Source: DASUAS01 sp963720765 (lineage in GTDB: Bacteria > Actinomycetota > Acidimicrobiia > IMCC26256 > DASPTH01). From it: a DNA stretch of 64,000 nt. The notes beneath the pieces were generated by a model. It saw only the letters and a program-made list of their open reading frames with translations. It was not told the DNA's origin and did no database searches. How positions within the stretch are numbered: position 1 is the stretch's first letter; each line of letters begins with the position of its first letter. The stretch is from assembly GCA_963720765.1 (NCBI GenBank), contig CAVRGS010000013.1, positions 372,001 through 436,000 of the forward strand, in the 5' to 3' direction. The translations under genes and the position numbers were made by a program. Below are positions 28,433 to 37,632 of this stretch, piece by piece.

Positions 28433-29278
28433 GTGCAGGCGGAGTACGTGGACCTTCCCCGGAGCGGGCGGGTCTTCCGCGCCTCGCGGCGGGTGCACCT
28501 CGGTGATGTCGATGCCACGGGCACCGTCCGGCTCGAGGCGCTGGCGCGATTCCTCCAGGACGTCGCCACCGACGACGCCGACGACGCCGACCTGTCGGAG
28601 GCGCGCGGCGTGTGGGTGCTGCGCTCGAGTGACCTCGAGATCGTGGCGCCGCCCGTCTACCACGAGGGTGTCGAGCTCGCGACGTTCTGCAGTGGCACCG
28701 GTCCACGCTGGGCGGAACGACGCACGCGCGTCGTCGGCGATCTCGGCGGGTTCGTCGAGACGGCGGGTCTGTGGGTGTTCGTCGACCGCGACACCGGCCG
28801 CCCGCTCGCGCTCGACGACGACTTCCACGTGCGCTACGCCGAGTCGGCCGATGGTCGTCGCGTGCGCGGGCGCCTGGTCCACGACCCTCCGCCCGACGAC
28901 GCGCAGTGGCGACCATGGCCGCTGCGCACGAGTGACTTCGACGTGCTCGACCACGTGAACAACGCGCGCTCGCTCGAGGCGGTCGAGGACGAGTTGGCGC
29001 GACGCCTGCCCGGGCGGATCCCGGTACGAGCGCGGATCGAATACCGCGGCACGCTCGAACGCGGTGACGCGGTCGCGCTCGGCAGCTCGATCCTCCGTGA
29101 CGGGGAAGACGACGTGCTCGCGGTGTGGCTCGCGGTCGACGGCGAGGTACGGGTCTCCGCCACCGTGACCACTGCGGGTCGCGGGTCGCGGGCCGGATCG
29201 CCGCCGCTGATCGCCGCTGCCCGACCGCCCTCTGTGATCGCGAGGGCTGATCCTGGGGGCTCCTACACTGGCGGCGCT
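28433..29278 (+). CDS. Acyl-ACP thioesterase-like protein (no own stop codon)
   Basis: Two hot-dog domains. The first opens VFRASRRVHLGDVDATGTVR; the second has RTSDFDVLDHVNNARSLEAVED with the Asn and Glu/His region used in FatA/B-type thioesterases. It releases fatty acids from ACP or CoA. GTG 28433 starts it. The frame has no stop codon and runs straight into the epimerase frame; the 3' limit given here is simply the start of that gene. A lost stop by indel near 29190-29240 is likely. Confidence 0.75.
29264..29269 (+). promoter_or_regulatory. Possible -10 box ahead of the sugar cluster
   Basis: TACACT, nine bases before an in-frame CTG at 29279. The spacing is longer than at other leaderless genes in the window, so this is tentative. 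Confidence 0.35.
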
Positions 29279-30312
29279 CTGGCCCCCTCATCGTTCGACG
29301 CCGTTTCCGGGCGCCGGTGCGTCGTCACCGGTGGACTCGGGTTCATCGGGGCCAACCTCGCGTTGGCCCTGGCCGAGGGGGGCGCCGACGTCACCGTGAT
29401 CGACGCGCGCGTCACCCGCCACGGGGCCAACCCGTGGAACCTGGTGCCCGACGGTGACGAGGCCGGTGGTCGAGGGGAGGCCGACACCCGCATCGCGGTC
29501 GTGGAAGCCGACATCGGTGACACCGACCGTCCCGACGTGCGCGACGCCACGGTCGCGGCCGACGTGGTGTTCAACCTCGCTGGGCAGGTCAGCCACGTCG
29601 ACTCCATGAGCGACCCGCTCTTCGATCTCGACGTGAACACGACGAGCCAGTTCCGCTACCTCGAGCTGCTCGGCGCGAGAACCCGAGCGCGACGGTCGTG
29701 TTCACGTCGACCCGCCAGATCTTCGGCAAGCCTCGCTACCTCCCGGTCGACGAAGACCATCCGGTCGCACCGGTCGACGTCAACGGCATCACCAAGTACG
29801 CGACCGAACAGCTGCACCTGCTGTATCACGACGTGTACGGGCTCCGGTCCACCGCGGTTCGACTCACGAACGTGTTCGGTCCGCGCCAGCGCCTGCGTGA
29901 CGACCTGCAGGGGTTCCTCCCGATCTTCGTGCGGCGCGCACTCGCCGACGACGCCATCACGGTGTTCGGTCACGGCGAACAGCAGCGCGACTGCCTCTAC
30001 GTCGACGACGTCGTCGAGTGCCTCTTGCTCGCGGCCACGTCGAACGACGCACCTGGCCAGATCTTCAACGTCGGCAACGACGAACGCCTCTCGTTGGGTG
30101 CGATCGCCGACGCCGTGGTCGCCGCCGCGGGGCAGGGGCGCGTCGACTACGTGCCGTGGCCACCAGACCGCGACGCCATCGACATCGGTTCCTACTTCGG
30201 TGACTCGTCGAAGGCGAAGCGCCTGCTCGGTTGGGAGCCGCGCACCACGTTTGCCGACGGCATCGCCCGCACGCTCGCGTTCTACCGGGCGCGCGCGGCG
30301 TGGTACCTGTGA
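29279..30312 (+). CDS. NAD-dependent sugar epimerase/dehydratase (extended SDR), frameshifted
   Basis: Nucleotide-sugar epimerase or dehydratase. Rossmann loop VVTGGLGFIGANLALAL, VVFNLAGQVSHVDSM, and after a one-base shift near 29680, NPSATVVFTSTRQIFG, PVDVNGITKYATEQLHLLYH, RLTNVFGPRQ and RDCLYVDDVVECLLLA. The DVNGITK block in place of Y-x3-K matches a known branch of the family. Start is uncertain (CTG 29279 or GTG 29234). Its TGA overlaps the next GTG, so it is coupled to the DegT aminotransferase. Confidence 0.85.
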
Positions 30313-31370
30313 CAGCAGCGGTGTCGATTCCCGGGCCGAACCGCCGGATCCCTGTCGTCGACCTCTCCCGCAGGGCGGAGGCGCTCGAGCCCGAGCTCAC
30401 CGACGCGGTCGCACGCGTCCTGCGCTCGGGGGCATATCTCTTCGGACCCGAGCTGACCGCGTTCGAGCGCGAGCTCGCCGCCTACACCGGTCGCGCGCAC
30501 GCGGTCGGGGTGTCATCGGGCACTGACGCGTTGCGGCTCGCGCTCACCGCGCTCGGGATCGGCCCGGGCGACGAGGTCCTCGTCCCCGCGTTCACCGCGG
30601 TGCCGACCGCGGCCGCGGTGTGCGCGACGGGGGCCGTACCGGTGTTCGTCGACGTGGAGCCCGACACCGCGACGCTCGACGCCGCCTCGACGAGCGCGGC
30701 GCTCACCGAGCGCACGCGCGCGGTGATCCCGGTGCACCTCTACGGCCGCCTCGCGGCGCTGCCCGACCTCGGCGTGCCGGTCGTCGAAGACGCCGCGCAG
30801 GCGTTCGGCGCACTCGAACCGGCTCGCGGGTCGGCCGCGGTCGCCTACAGCTTCTACCCGACGAAGAACCTCGGTGGCGTCACCGACGGGGGCGCGGTGG
30901 TGACCGACGACGGCGACCTCGCAGCGACGCTGCGCCTGCTGCGAGCCCACGGCCACGCCGGCGACTACGTGCACACGCTGGTGGCCACGAACGCGCGGCT
31001 GTCCGATGTGGCCGCGGCCGCCCTGCGCGTCGGGCTTCCCCGGGTCGATCGGGAGAACGCCCGCCGCCGGGAGATCGCGGCGCGGTATCGCGCCGCGGCG
31101 CCCGACCTCGGTTGGCAGGCCGAAGATCCACGGCACGTCTACCACCTCTGCGTCGCCCGGGTGCCCGATCGTGACGCCTTTCGGAACCGGGTCCCGTTCG
31201 ACACCGGGGTGCACTACCCGCGAGCGCTGACCCAGCAGCCCGCGTACGAGCAGTTCGTGCGAGCACCGTGCCCGGAAGCCGAACGTTGGGCCGCGGAGTG
31301 CGTATCGTTCCCGTGCTTCCCCGAGATGACCGACGACGAGATCGAGGCGGTGTGTCAAGCCATCCGGTGA
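30309..31370 (+). CDS. DegT/DnrJ/EryC1-type sugar aminotransferase
   Basis: PLP-dependent transfer of an amino group onto a keto-sugar nucleotide. Motifs: GVSSGTDALRLALTALGIGP (phosphate loop), VPVVEDAAQAFGA (Asp to the pyridine nitrogen), and FYPTKNLGGVTDGG with the Schiff-base lysine. 353 residues. GTG 30309 overlaps the epimerase stop and its own TGA overlaps the glycosyltransferase GTG, a tight three-gene unit. Confidence 0.93.
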   Translation: MTAAVSIPGPNRRIPVVDLSRRAEALEPELTDAVARVLRSGAYLFGPELTAFERELAAYTGRAHAVGVSSGTDALRLALTALGIGPGDEVLVPAFTAVPTAAAVCATGAVPVFVDVEPDTATLDAASTSAALTERTRAVIPVHLYGRLAALPDLGVPVVEDAAQAFGALEPARGSAAVAYSFYPTKNLGGVTDGGAVVTDDGDLAATLRLLRAHGHAGDYVHTLVATNARLSDVAAAALRVGLPRVDRENARRREIAARYRAAAPDLGWQAEDPRHVYHLCVARVPDRDAFRNRVPFDTGVHYPRALTQQPAYEQFVRAPCPEAERWAAECVSFPCFPEMTDDEIEAVCQAIR

Positions 31371-32107
31371 ACCCGGCAGTCGAGGCCCTCTCGGTCTTCT
31401 TCCCCTGTTACAACGACGAAGCAACCATCGCCCGCATGGTCGAGGTCGCGGTTGCCACCATCGGACGCATCGGGGTCGAGGACGCGGAGGTCATCGTCGT
31501 CAACGACGGTTCGTCGGACCGTTCCGCCGCCATCCTCGACGAGCTGACGAGGCGCGAGCCGCGCCTGCGCGTCGTCACCCACGAGTCCAACCGCGGCTAC
31601 GGCGGCGCGCTGCTGTCCGGGTTCGCGGCGTCGACGAAGCAGTGGGTCTTCTACACCGATGGCGACGCCCAGTTCGATCCCGCAGAGCTCGAGCTGCTCG
31701 TGCAGCGCGCGTCGGCCGAGGTCGACGTGGTCCAGGGGTACAAGCTCCGGCGCGCCGACGGCGTGCTACGGACGGTGATCGGGCGCGTGTACCACCGGTT
31801 CGTCAAGGTGATGTTCGGCCTCCACATCCGCGACACCGACTGCGACTTCCGGCTCATCCGGCGGAGTGCGCTCGACCGCGTGACCCTCGTGCACACCACC
31901 GGGGTGATCTGCGTGGAGCTGGTGCGCAAGCTGCAGGACACGGGAGCACGCTTCACCGAGGTCGGCGTGCACCACTACCGCCGCGTGCACGGCACCTCGG
32001 AGTTCTTCCGCGTCGGGGCGATCGCGAGCACGCTGCTCGACCTGGCCGGGCTCTGGGTGCAGATGGTCGTGCTGCGGCGCGGCCGCACGAGATCGGTCAG
32101 CGCGTAG
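31367..32107 (+). CDS. Glycosyltransferase family 2 (DPM1-like)
   Basis: 246 residues, GT-A fold: LSVFFPCYNDEATIARMVE, EVIVVNDGSSDRSAAILDEL, NRGYGGALLSGF and the metal-binding YTDGDAQFDPAELELLV. Similar proteins transfer sugars to polyprenyl phosphate or onto glycans. One C-terminal hydrophobic stretch (VGAIASTLLDLAGLWVQMVV) may attach it to the membrane. Converges with 11 bp overlap on the methyltransferase. Confidence 0.92.
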   Translation: MNPAVEALSVFFPCYNDEATIARMVEVAVATIGRIGVEDAEVIVVNDGSSDRSAAILDELTRREPRLRVVTHESNRGYGGALLSGFAASTKQWVFYTDGDAQFDPAELELLVQRASAEVDVVQGYKLRRADGVLRTVIGRVYHRFVKVMFGLHIRDTDCDFRLIRRSALDRVTLVHTTGVICVELVRKLQDTGARFTEVGVHHYRRVHGTSEFFRVGAIASTLLDLAGLWVQMVVLRRGRTRSVSA

Positions 32108-32822
32108 CGAGGAGCACCACCGATGTCCCCACCGGGATGTCGTGGCGCATGAGCCATCGGCGTTCGCGCGCGGCGAGCGGCGCGAACACCCGGTCGAGCG
32201 CGCGCTTGTCGACGTCGGACCCGCCGGGTTCGTCGCGTCGACGTCGCAGCCGGTCGACGGCGGCGAGGGTCGCGGCCGGCGGGGCGAGGAAGGAGTAGGC
32301 GTACGTGCAGCGCTGCACGGTGAGTCCGGCAGCGGTGGCGAGCTCCGCGAGGTCGGTGCGGCGGTACCGACGCCGTCCGTGGACCGTGGCGTCGTGGGCG
32401 CGCCCCAGACTGGTGAACGCGGGCTCCACCAGCAGGACTGCGCCGCCCCGGCGGGTCACCCGCGCGAGCTCGTGCAGCGCGCCGGTGTCGTCGGGCACCG
32501 TGTACAGCACGGTGAGTCCGACGACCACTGCGTAGCTCTCGTCGGCGAAGGGGAGTGCGTCGATGCTCGCCCGCACGGGCGTGGTGGCGGGCCGTCGAGC
32601 CTTCACGAATGCGAGCGCGTCCGGCGAGAGGTCGACGCCGACGACTGCCCCGTGCTCGGCCAGCCACGCACCGTTGCCGCCGGGCCCGCAGCCCGCATCG
32701 AGCAGGCGCTCGGTTCGGTGGAGCCAGGGGGCCAGCAGGCCGCCAGCCAGCGCGCGCGTGTTGCGGTACCACCAGTGGTCGTCTTCCACTGCGGCGATGC
32801 GCGCGTACTCCTCGAGCTCCAC
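32097..32822 (-). CDS. SAM-dependent class I methyltransferase
   Basis: 241 residues. Begins MELEEYARIAAVEDDHWWY, typical of methyltransferases in sugar clusters; motif I RLLDAGCGPGGNGAWLAE, acidic VVGVDLSP, motif IV PFADESYAVVVGLTVLY. A C-terminal hydrophobic portion (YAYSFLAPPAATL) is also usual. GTG 32822 lies 8 nt after TACCCT. Probably modifies a sugar or lipid-linked product of the facing cluster. Confidence 0.88.
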   Translation of the reverse strand: MELEEYARIAAVEDDHWWYRNTRALAGGLLAPWLHRTERLLDAGCGPGGNGAWLAEHGAVVGVDLSPDALAFVKARRPATTPVRASIDALPFADESYAVVVGLTVLYTVPDDTGALHELARVTRRGGAVLLVEPAFTSLGRAHDATVHGRRRYRRTDLAELATAAGLTVQRCTYAYSFLAPPAATLAAVDRLRRRRDEPGGSDVDKRALDRVFAPLAARERRWLMRHDIPVGTSVVLLATR

Positions 32823-32830
32823 GCGCGGCG

Positions 32831-32836
32831 AGGGTA
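32831..32836 (-). promoter_or_regulatory. -10 box for leaderless methyltransferase
   Basis: TACCCT on the minus strand, eight bases before GTG 32822. Confidence 0.5.
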
Positions 32837-32850
32837 CCGGGGTGGGGCGC

Positions 32851-35764
32851 TCAGCGCGAGGCGACGCGCACGGTGTCGATGACGAGGTCGGACGACGACC
32901 ACGCCTGCACGCCGACCCGGTCACCACTGGCCGCGTCGCGTCCGCGATCGGCCGACGCCTGCTTCAGGTTCTCGACGGTCAGGACGTCGACCCCGTTGAC
33001 CTGCGCCCGGAGGTGTTCGCCGATCACTTCGATGCGCACGAGCAGCGTGCCGTACATCGACGTCGGATCGTCACCGCCCACGCGAGCGATCGGGTTCCAC
33101 AGCTCGCGGTCGGCCTGCCACTGGCGCACGAGATAGCCGCCACCGTCGTAGATGGGATCGATGTCGAACGAGTAGCCCGACATGCGGCCCTCGTCGTCGA
33201 TCGACGCGCGGAAGAGCACACCCAGACCCGGGCCGGAGCGGAAGTCGACCTCGACCTCGGCGACGAAGTCGGAAGCTGTGATCACGTCGGCGAGCGCCCA
33301 GCGCTCGTCGGCGCGGCGCATCACGAGTCCGCCCTGGCCACGCACCTCCACCAGCGGGAGTGCGTTGCCGAGCTGCCAATCCGGACCTGCGGTCACGAAC
33401 GCGTCGCCGATCGGCTGGGGCTCGGGCTCGTCGATCGCGGTGGGCTCGACGATCTCGGGCGTCGCGGTGACGGGCTCGATCGAGGCCGGCTCGACGGGCC
33501 CGGTCCGCGTCGGCGACGGCTGGGCCCAGACGGGAGCGACGTCACCGGGCACGTCGACGATCGTCTCGGAGGAGTGGACGTTCCGTTCGGCGGTCGTGGC
33601 GACGTCGGCCGAGGCGATCTCGTCGCTCGTGTCGGCGACCTCGGATTCGGCGATGTGCGAACCGTCGGCGCGCCAGCTGATGTGCGCCAACTCGACGGTC
33701 TCGGCTTCGACGGAGGTCGCGGGCGCGTCGGCATCCACGGGCGGGACCGGTTCGACGGGTTCGACGGCGGTGTCGGCCATGGCGGCCGCGTCGGTGGCGG
33801 GCGTCCACGTGTCCCACGTCGGCGGCGCGTCCATCATCGGGGCGTCGAGGGCGGTCGAGCCGACGAGATCGGTCTCGGCCCCGATGATCTCGGCCGTCTC
33901 GTTCGCCGGTGTCCACTGCTCCCACGCCGGACGATCGTCGGCGACGTCGCGGCGCCTCGACGATCTCGGTGTCGACGATCTCGGTGTCGACGATCTCGGT
34001 GTCGACGATCTCGGTGTCGACGATCTCGGTGGCGTCCGTCTGCGACCAGGCGTCCCAGGCGGCGGGGGCGTCGACCACGTCGGCGGTCGTGCCTGCATGC
34101 GGTTCGACGGGCGTGTCCCATCCGGGGGGCGCTTCGGTCTCGTCGGTGCCCCAGTCGACGTAGAACCCGGTGTCCACCGCCGCCGGGTCGGGGCGGTGGT
34201 CCCACGCGCCGAGGTCGGCGGGCTCACTCGGCCACTCGTCGGCGGTCAGCGGGTTGTGGTCGACCGCGGCGTCGGCGCCGACGGTCTCAGCGGGGGACCA
34301 GGGCTCGGGGTCCCACGCGGCACCGGCCCAGGTGCCCACGCCGATCACCGGCGGTTCGGCGTTCGGGTCGTCGGCGGTCAGGCTCTCGGAGGCTGCGTCG
34401 ATGAGGTCGGCGCTCTCGGCGAGGGGGGGAGCATCGGGGGCTTCGCCGGGGGGTGCCCAGTCGTCGGTGCCCTCCCAGAACCCGTTGGGGGCGCCGTCGG
34501 TGCCCTCGGGAACCGGGGGCTGCCAGGTGCCGGTCTCCCAGGTGTCGGGCTCCACCCCGGAGGTCTCGCGACCACCGGACGACTTGGCGACCAGCGGCGG
34601 CTCTGCGAGGTCCCAGGTCGACGAGCCCTGGCGCATGGCCACTTCGATCGGGGGCGCGTCGGCCGCATTCCATGCGCCGGCGCCGGCGGTGTTCCCTGCG
34701 GGCATCGTGCTGTCGACGAGCTCGACGGCACCCTCGGGGGGGCCGATCGGAGGCACGCCGGCAAAGGGGTCGGCGAACGGGTCCTGCGGTGCGAGCAGGT
34801 CGGGCAGCGGGGCGGACGGGTCACCCAGCGGCAGGGGTTCTGGGAGCCGGGCGAGCTCCGCGAACACGTCGACGTCGTGTCCGTGGACGTCGTCCACCGG
34901 TGCGTCGATCGGCCGGTCGAGGAACGCCGGCGCTGCGGAGGGGAACGGTGTGACGGGTTCGGCGGGTGTGACGGGTTCGGCGGGTGTGACGGGTTCGGCG
35001 AAGGCGGCGGGCTCCGGGCTCGCGAGAGCGTCGCCGGCGGTGGTCGGGGCCGCGAGGGATGCCGCCTCGGCGAAGGGCGCGGGCACCCCGAAGGGGTCCG
35101 TGACCGGCGCGTGGAGCGGACCTGGCGGCGGGAACGGAGCCGGCGTGGGTGCAGCCTCGATCGGCGGCGCCTCGAACGGTGCGGGCGTGCCCGCAGCCGA
35201 CGCCGAGGGTGACGCGGCGAGTGCGCGCGGCCGACCCTTCGTGTTGGGCGGCACGAGGATCATCGCCCGCAGGCGCTCCGCCTCGTCGGGGGAGACGTTG
35301 AGCACTTCCCGCAGCTTCTGCTCGATCGATCGCGGGGTGGACCCGAGCGCGGTTGCGATCTGCTCCAGCTCGCGCTCCTTCACCGGGATCCGCTTGCCCG
35401 GGGGGAGCGCCTGGAGCTTCTGCAGCGTGTGGAGGTACGGCGTGACGCCGGCGTCCTCCTGGCTGCGCCGGAGCTGGCTGACCGTGTCGCCCACACTCGT
35501 GGCGTTGGCCGCCGCGGTGAGCTCGAGTGAGGATGCGCTGGGCATCAGCTCGGCGACGTCGACCCCGCACGATCCCGCGAGCACCCAGAGGTCGCTCTCC
35601 GGGATCGGGATCTTGCCTCGCTCGTAGGCGACGAGCTCGCGCCGGCTCAGTCCCGCGCCGCGGGCGACCTCGGACAGCGAGAGCCCCTTCTTGCGGCGGA
35701 TCGACCGCAGGTGCTTGCCCAGCTGCTTCGACGTGACGGTGTTCTGGGTGGTCACCTCGGCCAT
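32851..35764 (-). CDS. Giant HTH (XRE) protein with W-rich repeats and lectin-like C-terminus, frameshifted
   Basis: About 970 residues if one base is corrected near 33940-33955. Residues 10-70: Cro/C1 helix-turn-helix (GLSLSEVARGAGLSRRELVA). Residues 95-160: a second helical domain (VKERELEQIATALGSTPRSI). Then about 550 residues of Pro/Ala/Asp/Glu-rich, Trp-containing sequence with a loose motif W-[DE]-x-W-[ST]-x-x-x-[DE] (AWDAWSQTDATEIV, AWEQWTPANETAEIIG, TWDTWTPATDAAA) and five exact TEIVD repeats. The last 185 residues form a beta-rich domain (FVAEVEVDFRSGPGLGVLFR, GGYLVRQWQ, LLVRIEVIGEHLRAQVNG) resembling LamG/DUF1080 concanavalin folds. No signal peptide or membrane helix is visible, so both ends appear cytoplasmic. 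Confidence 0.75.
33957..34031. repeat. Five exact 15-bp tandem repeats
   Basis: TCGACGATCTCGGTG is repeated five times without mismatch inside the HTH protein gene; on the coding strand each unit encodes TEIVD in frame. The array ends a few bases from the frameshift at about 33945. Confidence 0.95.
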
Positions 35765-35798
35765 GCCTCTCGGTATCGGCCGCCATCGGCCTCGCCTG

Positions 35799-35804
35799 TA
35801 GGGT
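35799..35804 (+). promoter_or_regulatory. -10 box for leaderless carbonic-anhydrase-like gene
   Basis: TAGGGT, six bases before GTG 35811. Confidence 0.5.
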
Positions 35805-35810
35805 CAGCTC

Positions 35811-36329
35811 GTGGCCATCTACGCGCTCGGCGACCTGGAGCCGACGGTCGATCCGACTGCGTACGTGCACCCCGACGCGACCGTGATCGGCGACGTGACC
35901 CTCGGCGCCGGGACCACCGTGTGGCCCCAGGCGGTGCTCCGCGGCGACTACGGCGTGATCCGCGTCGGAGCACGGACCTCGGTGCAGGACGGCGCTGTCC
36001 TCCACACCACCCCGCTCACCCCGACGATCGTCGGCGACAACGTCGTGATCGGTCACCTCGCGCACCTCGAGTGCTGCACGGTGCACGACGGCGCGCTGAT
36101 CGGCACCGGGTCGATCGTGCTGCACCGCGCGGTGATCGAAGCCGGGGCGTTGGTGGGCGCCGGGGCCGTGGTGCCGAACGGAATGGTCGTGCCGTCCGGC
36201 GCGATGGCGCTCGGCGTGCCGGCCAAGATCCGTCCCGACTCGGTGGATGTCGCCGACACGCTGCGCAACGCGGCCGAGTACGTGCGCAACGGTGAGCGGT
36301 TCCGACGCGAGCTCCGTCGGATCGACTGA
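35811..36329 (+). CDS. Gamma-carbonic-anhydrase family hexapeptide protein
   Basis: 172 residues with left-handed beta-helix repeats (VIGDVTLGAGTTVWPQAVLR, TIVGDNVVIGHLAHLECCTV). Metal-ligand histidine positions of the family appear as VLHTTP and VVIGHLAHLECC. Members assemble as trimers and include CamH-like carbonic anhydrases and PaaY-type thioesterases; activity unproven. Divergent from the HTH gene. Confidence 0.88.
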   Translation: MAIYALGDLEPTVDPTAYVHPDATVIGDVTLGAGTTVWPQAVLRGDYGVIRVGARTSVQDGAVLHTTPLTPTIVGDNVVIGHLAHLECCTVHDGALIGTGSIVLHRAVIEAGALVGAGAVVPNGMVVPSGAMALGVPAKIRPDSVDVADTLRNAAEYVRNGERFRRELRRID

Positions 36330-36330
36330 C

Positions 36331-37632
36331 TCAACCCTTCACGTACGCGAACTTCTCGGCGACCTTGCCGTCGCGCACCCGCAGCACGTCGACGCCGCGC
36401 AGTGAGCTGGTGGTGCCGTCGTCGTTGGTCCACGTGTAGGCCCACAGCACGATGCAGCGATCACCCGCGACGATGACGTCTTCTGCGTCGAAGCGCGCAT
36501 GGGGCGACGCGGCGAAGAACTCTTCCCAAGCCGCGCGCACCTGTTCCTGGCCTTCGTGGCGCTCCCCGTTCGGCGGTGACGTGTCCTCGAACACGCAGTC
36601 GTCGGTCATCGCGGCCATCACTGCGTCGACATCGTGAGCGTTGAACGCCTGGTTGAAACGATCGACGGCTTCGGCGGTCCCGGTCATCGGCGCCTCCTGG
36701 GAGGTGGGCGTGTCGTCGCTGCGCGCGGCGTCGTAGAGGTCGGGTTCGAAGAAGATCAGTTTGACCGTCGGGGCCGTCGCACGCACCCGCGCCTCGGTCG
36801 TGTCGATCGCACGGGCGAGCTCGGGGATGGTGGTGCAGGTGAACTCGAGCTTCGCCGTGAGCAGGACGTCGTCGGGTCCGAGGTGCTGCGTGCGCAGGTG
36901 GATGATGCGCGAGATCTCGGGGCCGTCGAGGATTGCGCTGCGGATCTCCTCGTCGACCTGCGGTGCGACCGCCTCGCCGATGAGCAGGCTCTTCATCTCG
37001 ACGGCAAGCACCACCGCGATCACGCCGAGCAGCAGACCGATCCCGATGCTGCCGAGCGCGTCCCACCGGGGGTTGCCGGTGATCTCGGCCAGGCTGATCC
37101 CGACGAGGGCGAACATCAGGCCCACCAGCGCCCCGCTGTCCTCGAGCAGCACGACCGGCAGCTCGGGGCTCTTGGTGCTGCGAATGAACGTCCACCACGA
37201 CTTGCGGCCTCGCGACGGCGTGGCCTCGCGACGCGCGGTGCGCAGGGACCACCCTTCCAAGACGATCGCGATGCCGAGCACCGCGAACGCCCAGATCGGC
37301 GAGTCGAGGCCGTGGGGGTTGACGAGCTTCTGGATGCCCTCGTAGAGGGCGAACATCGATCCCAGCGTGAAGAGCACGAGCGCGACGACGAACGCCCAGA
37401 AGTAGCGCTCGGCGCCGTACCCGAACGGGTGCTCCGCGGTGGGAGCCTTCTGGGCGCGCTTGCCGCCGAGGAACAGCAGTCCCTGGTTGCCGGTGTCGGC
37501 GACCGAGTGGATCGACTCCGCCAACATCGACGCCGAGCCGGTGATCACGAACGCGGCGAACTTCGAGATCGCGATGCCGAGGTTGGCGACGAACGCGGCT
37601 GCGATGGCGCGCTTGGTGCCCTCAGTCGACAT
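36331..37632 (-). CDS. Cation diffusion facilitator joined in frame to a SnoaL-like domain
   Basis: Residues 1-315 are a CDF transporter: six helices, metal-site motifs SIHSVADTGNQG (helix 2, HxxxD) and LLEDSGALVGL (helix 5), and a C-terminal cytoplasmic metal-binding domain ending FFEPDLYDAARSDD. Residues 316-433 form an NTF2/SnoaL-like fold (AEAVDRFNQAFNAHDVDAVM, VIVAGDRCIVLWAYTWTNDD). There is no stop between them, yet ATG 36687 has AGGAGG five bases upstream, so the second part can start on its own. Either a true fusion or a stop lost by indel. The first ATG lies inside the preceding gene (11 bp overlap). Confidence 0.82.
   Translation of the reverse strand: MSTEGTKRAIAAAFVANLGIAISKFAAFVITGSASMLAESIHSVADTGNQGLLFLGGKRAQKAPTAEHPFGYGAERYFWAFVVALVLFTLGSMFALYEGIQKLVNPHGLDSPIWAFAVLGIAIVLEGWSLRTARREATPSRGRKSWWTFIRSTKSPELPVVLLEDSGALVGLMFALVGISLAEITGNPRWDALGSIGIGLLLGVIAVVLAVEMKSLLIGEAVAPQVDEEIRSAILDGPEISRIIHLRTQHLGPDDVLLTAKLEFTCTTIPELARAIDTTEARVRATAPTVKLIFFEPDLYDAARSDDTPTSQEAPMTGTAEAVDRFNQAFNAHDVDAVMAAMTDDCVFEDTSPPNGERHEGQEQVRAAWEEFFAASPHARFDAEDVIVAGDRCIVLWAYTWTNDDGTTSSLRGVDVLRVRDGKVAEKFAYVKG
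36685..36698 (-). promoter_or_regulatory. Internal Shine-Dalgarno and ATG for the SnoaL-like part
   Basis: AGGAGG (36698-36693) is followed by CGCCG and ATG 36687-36685, in frame with the CDF gene. It would yield a separate 118-residue protein. Confidence 0.7.

Noticed and set aside
29279..30312. Epimerase lacking its catalytic tyrosine
   Set aside because: The DVNGITK block replacing Y-x3-K is, to my knowledge, normal for one branch of this family, so it is not evidence of inactivation.
33957..34031. CRISPR array
   Set aside because: Units are only 15 bp, directly adjoining without spacers, and encode in-frame TEIVD within a gene.
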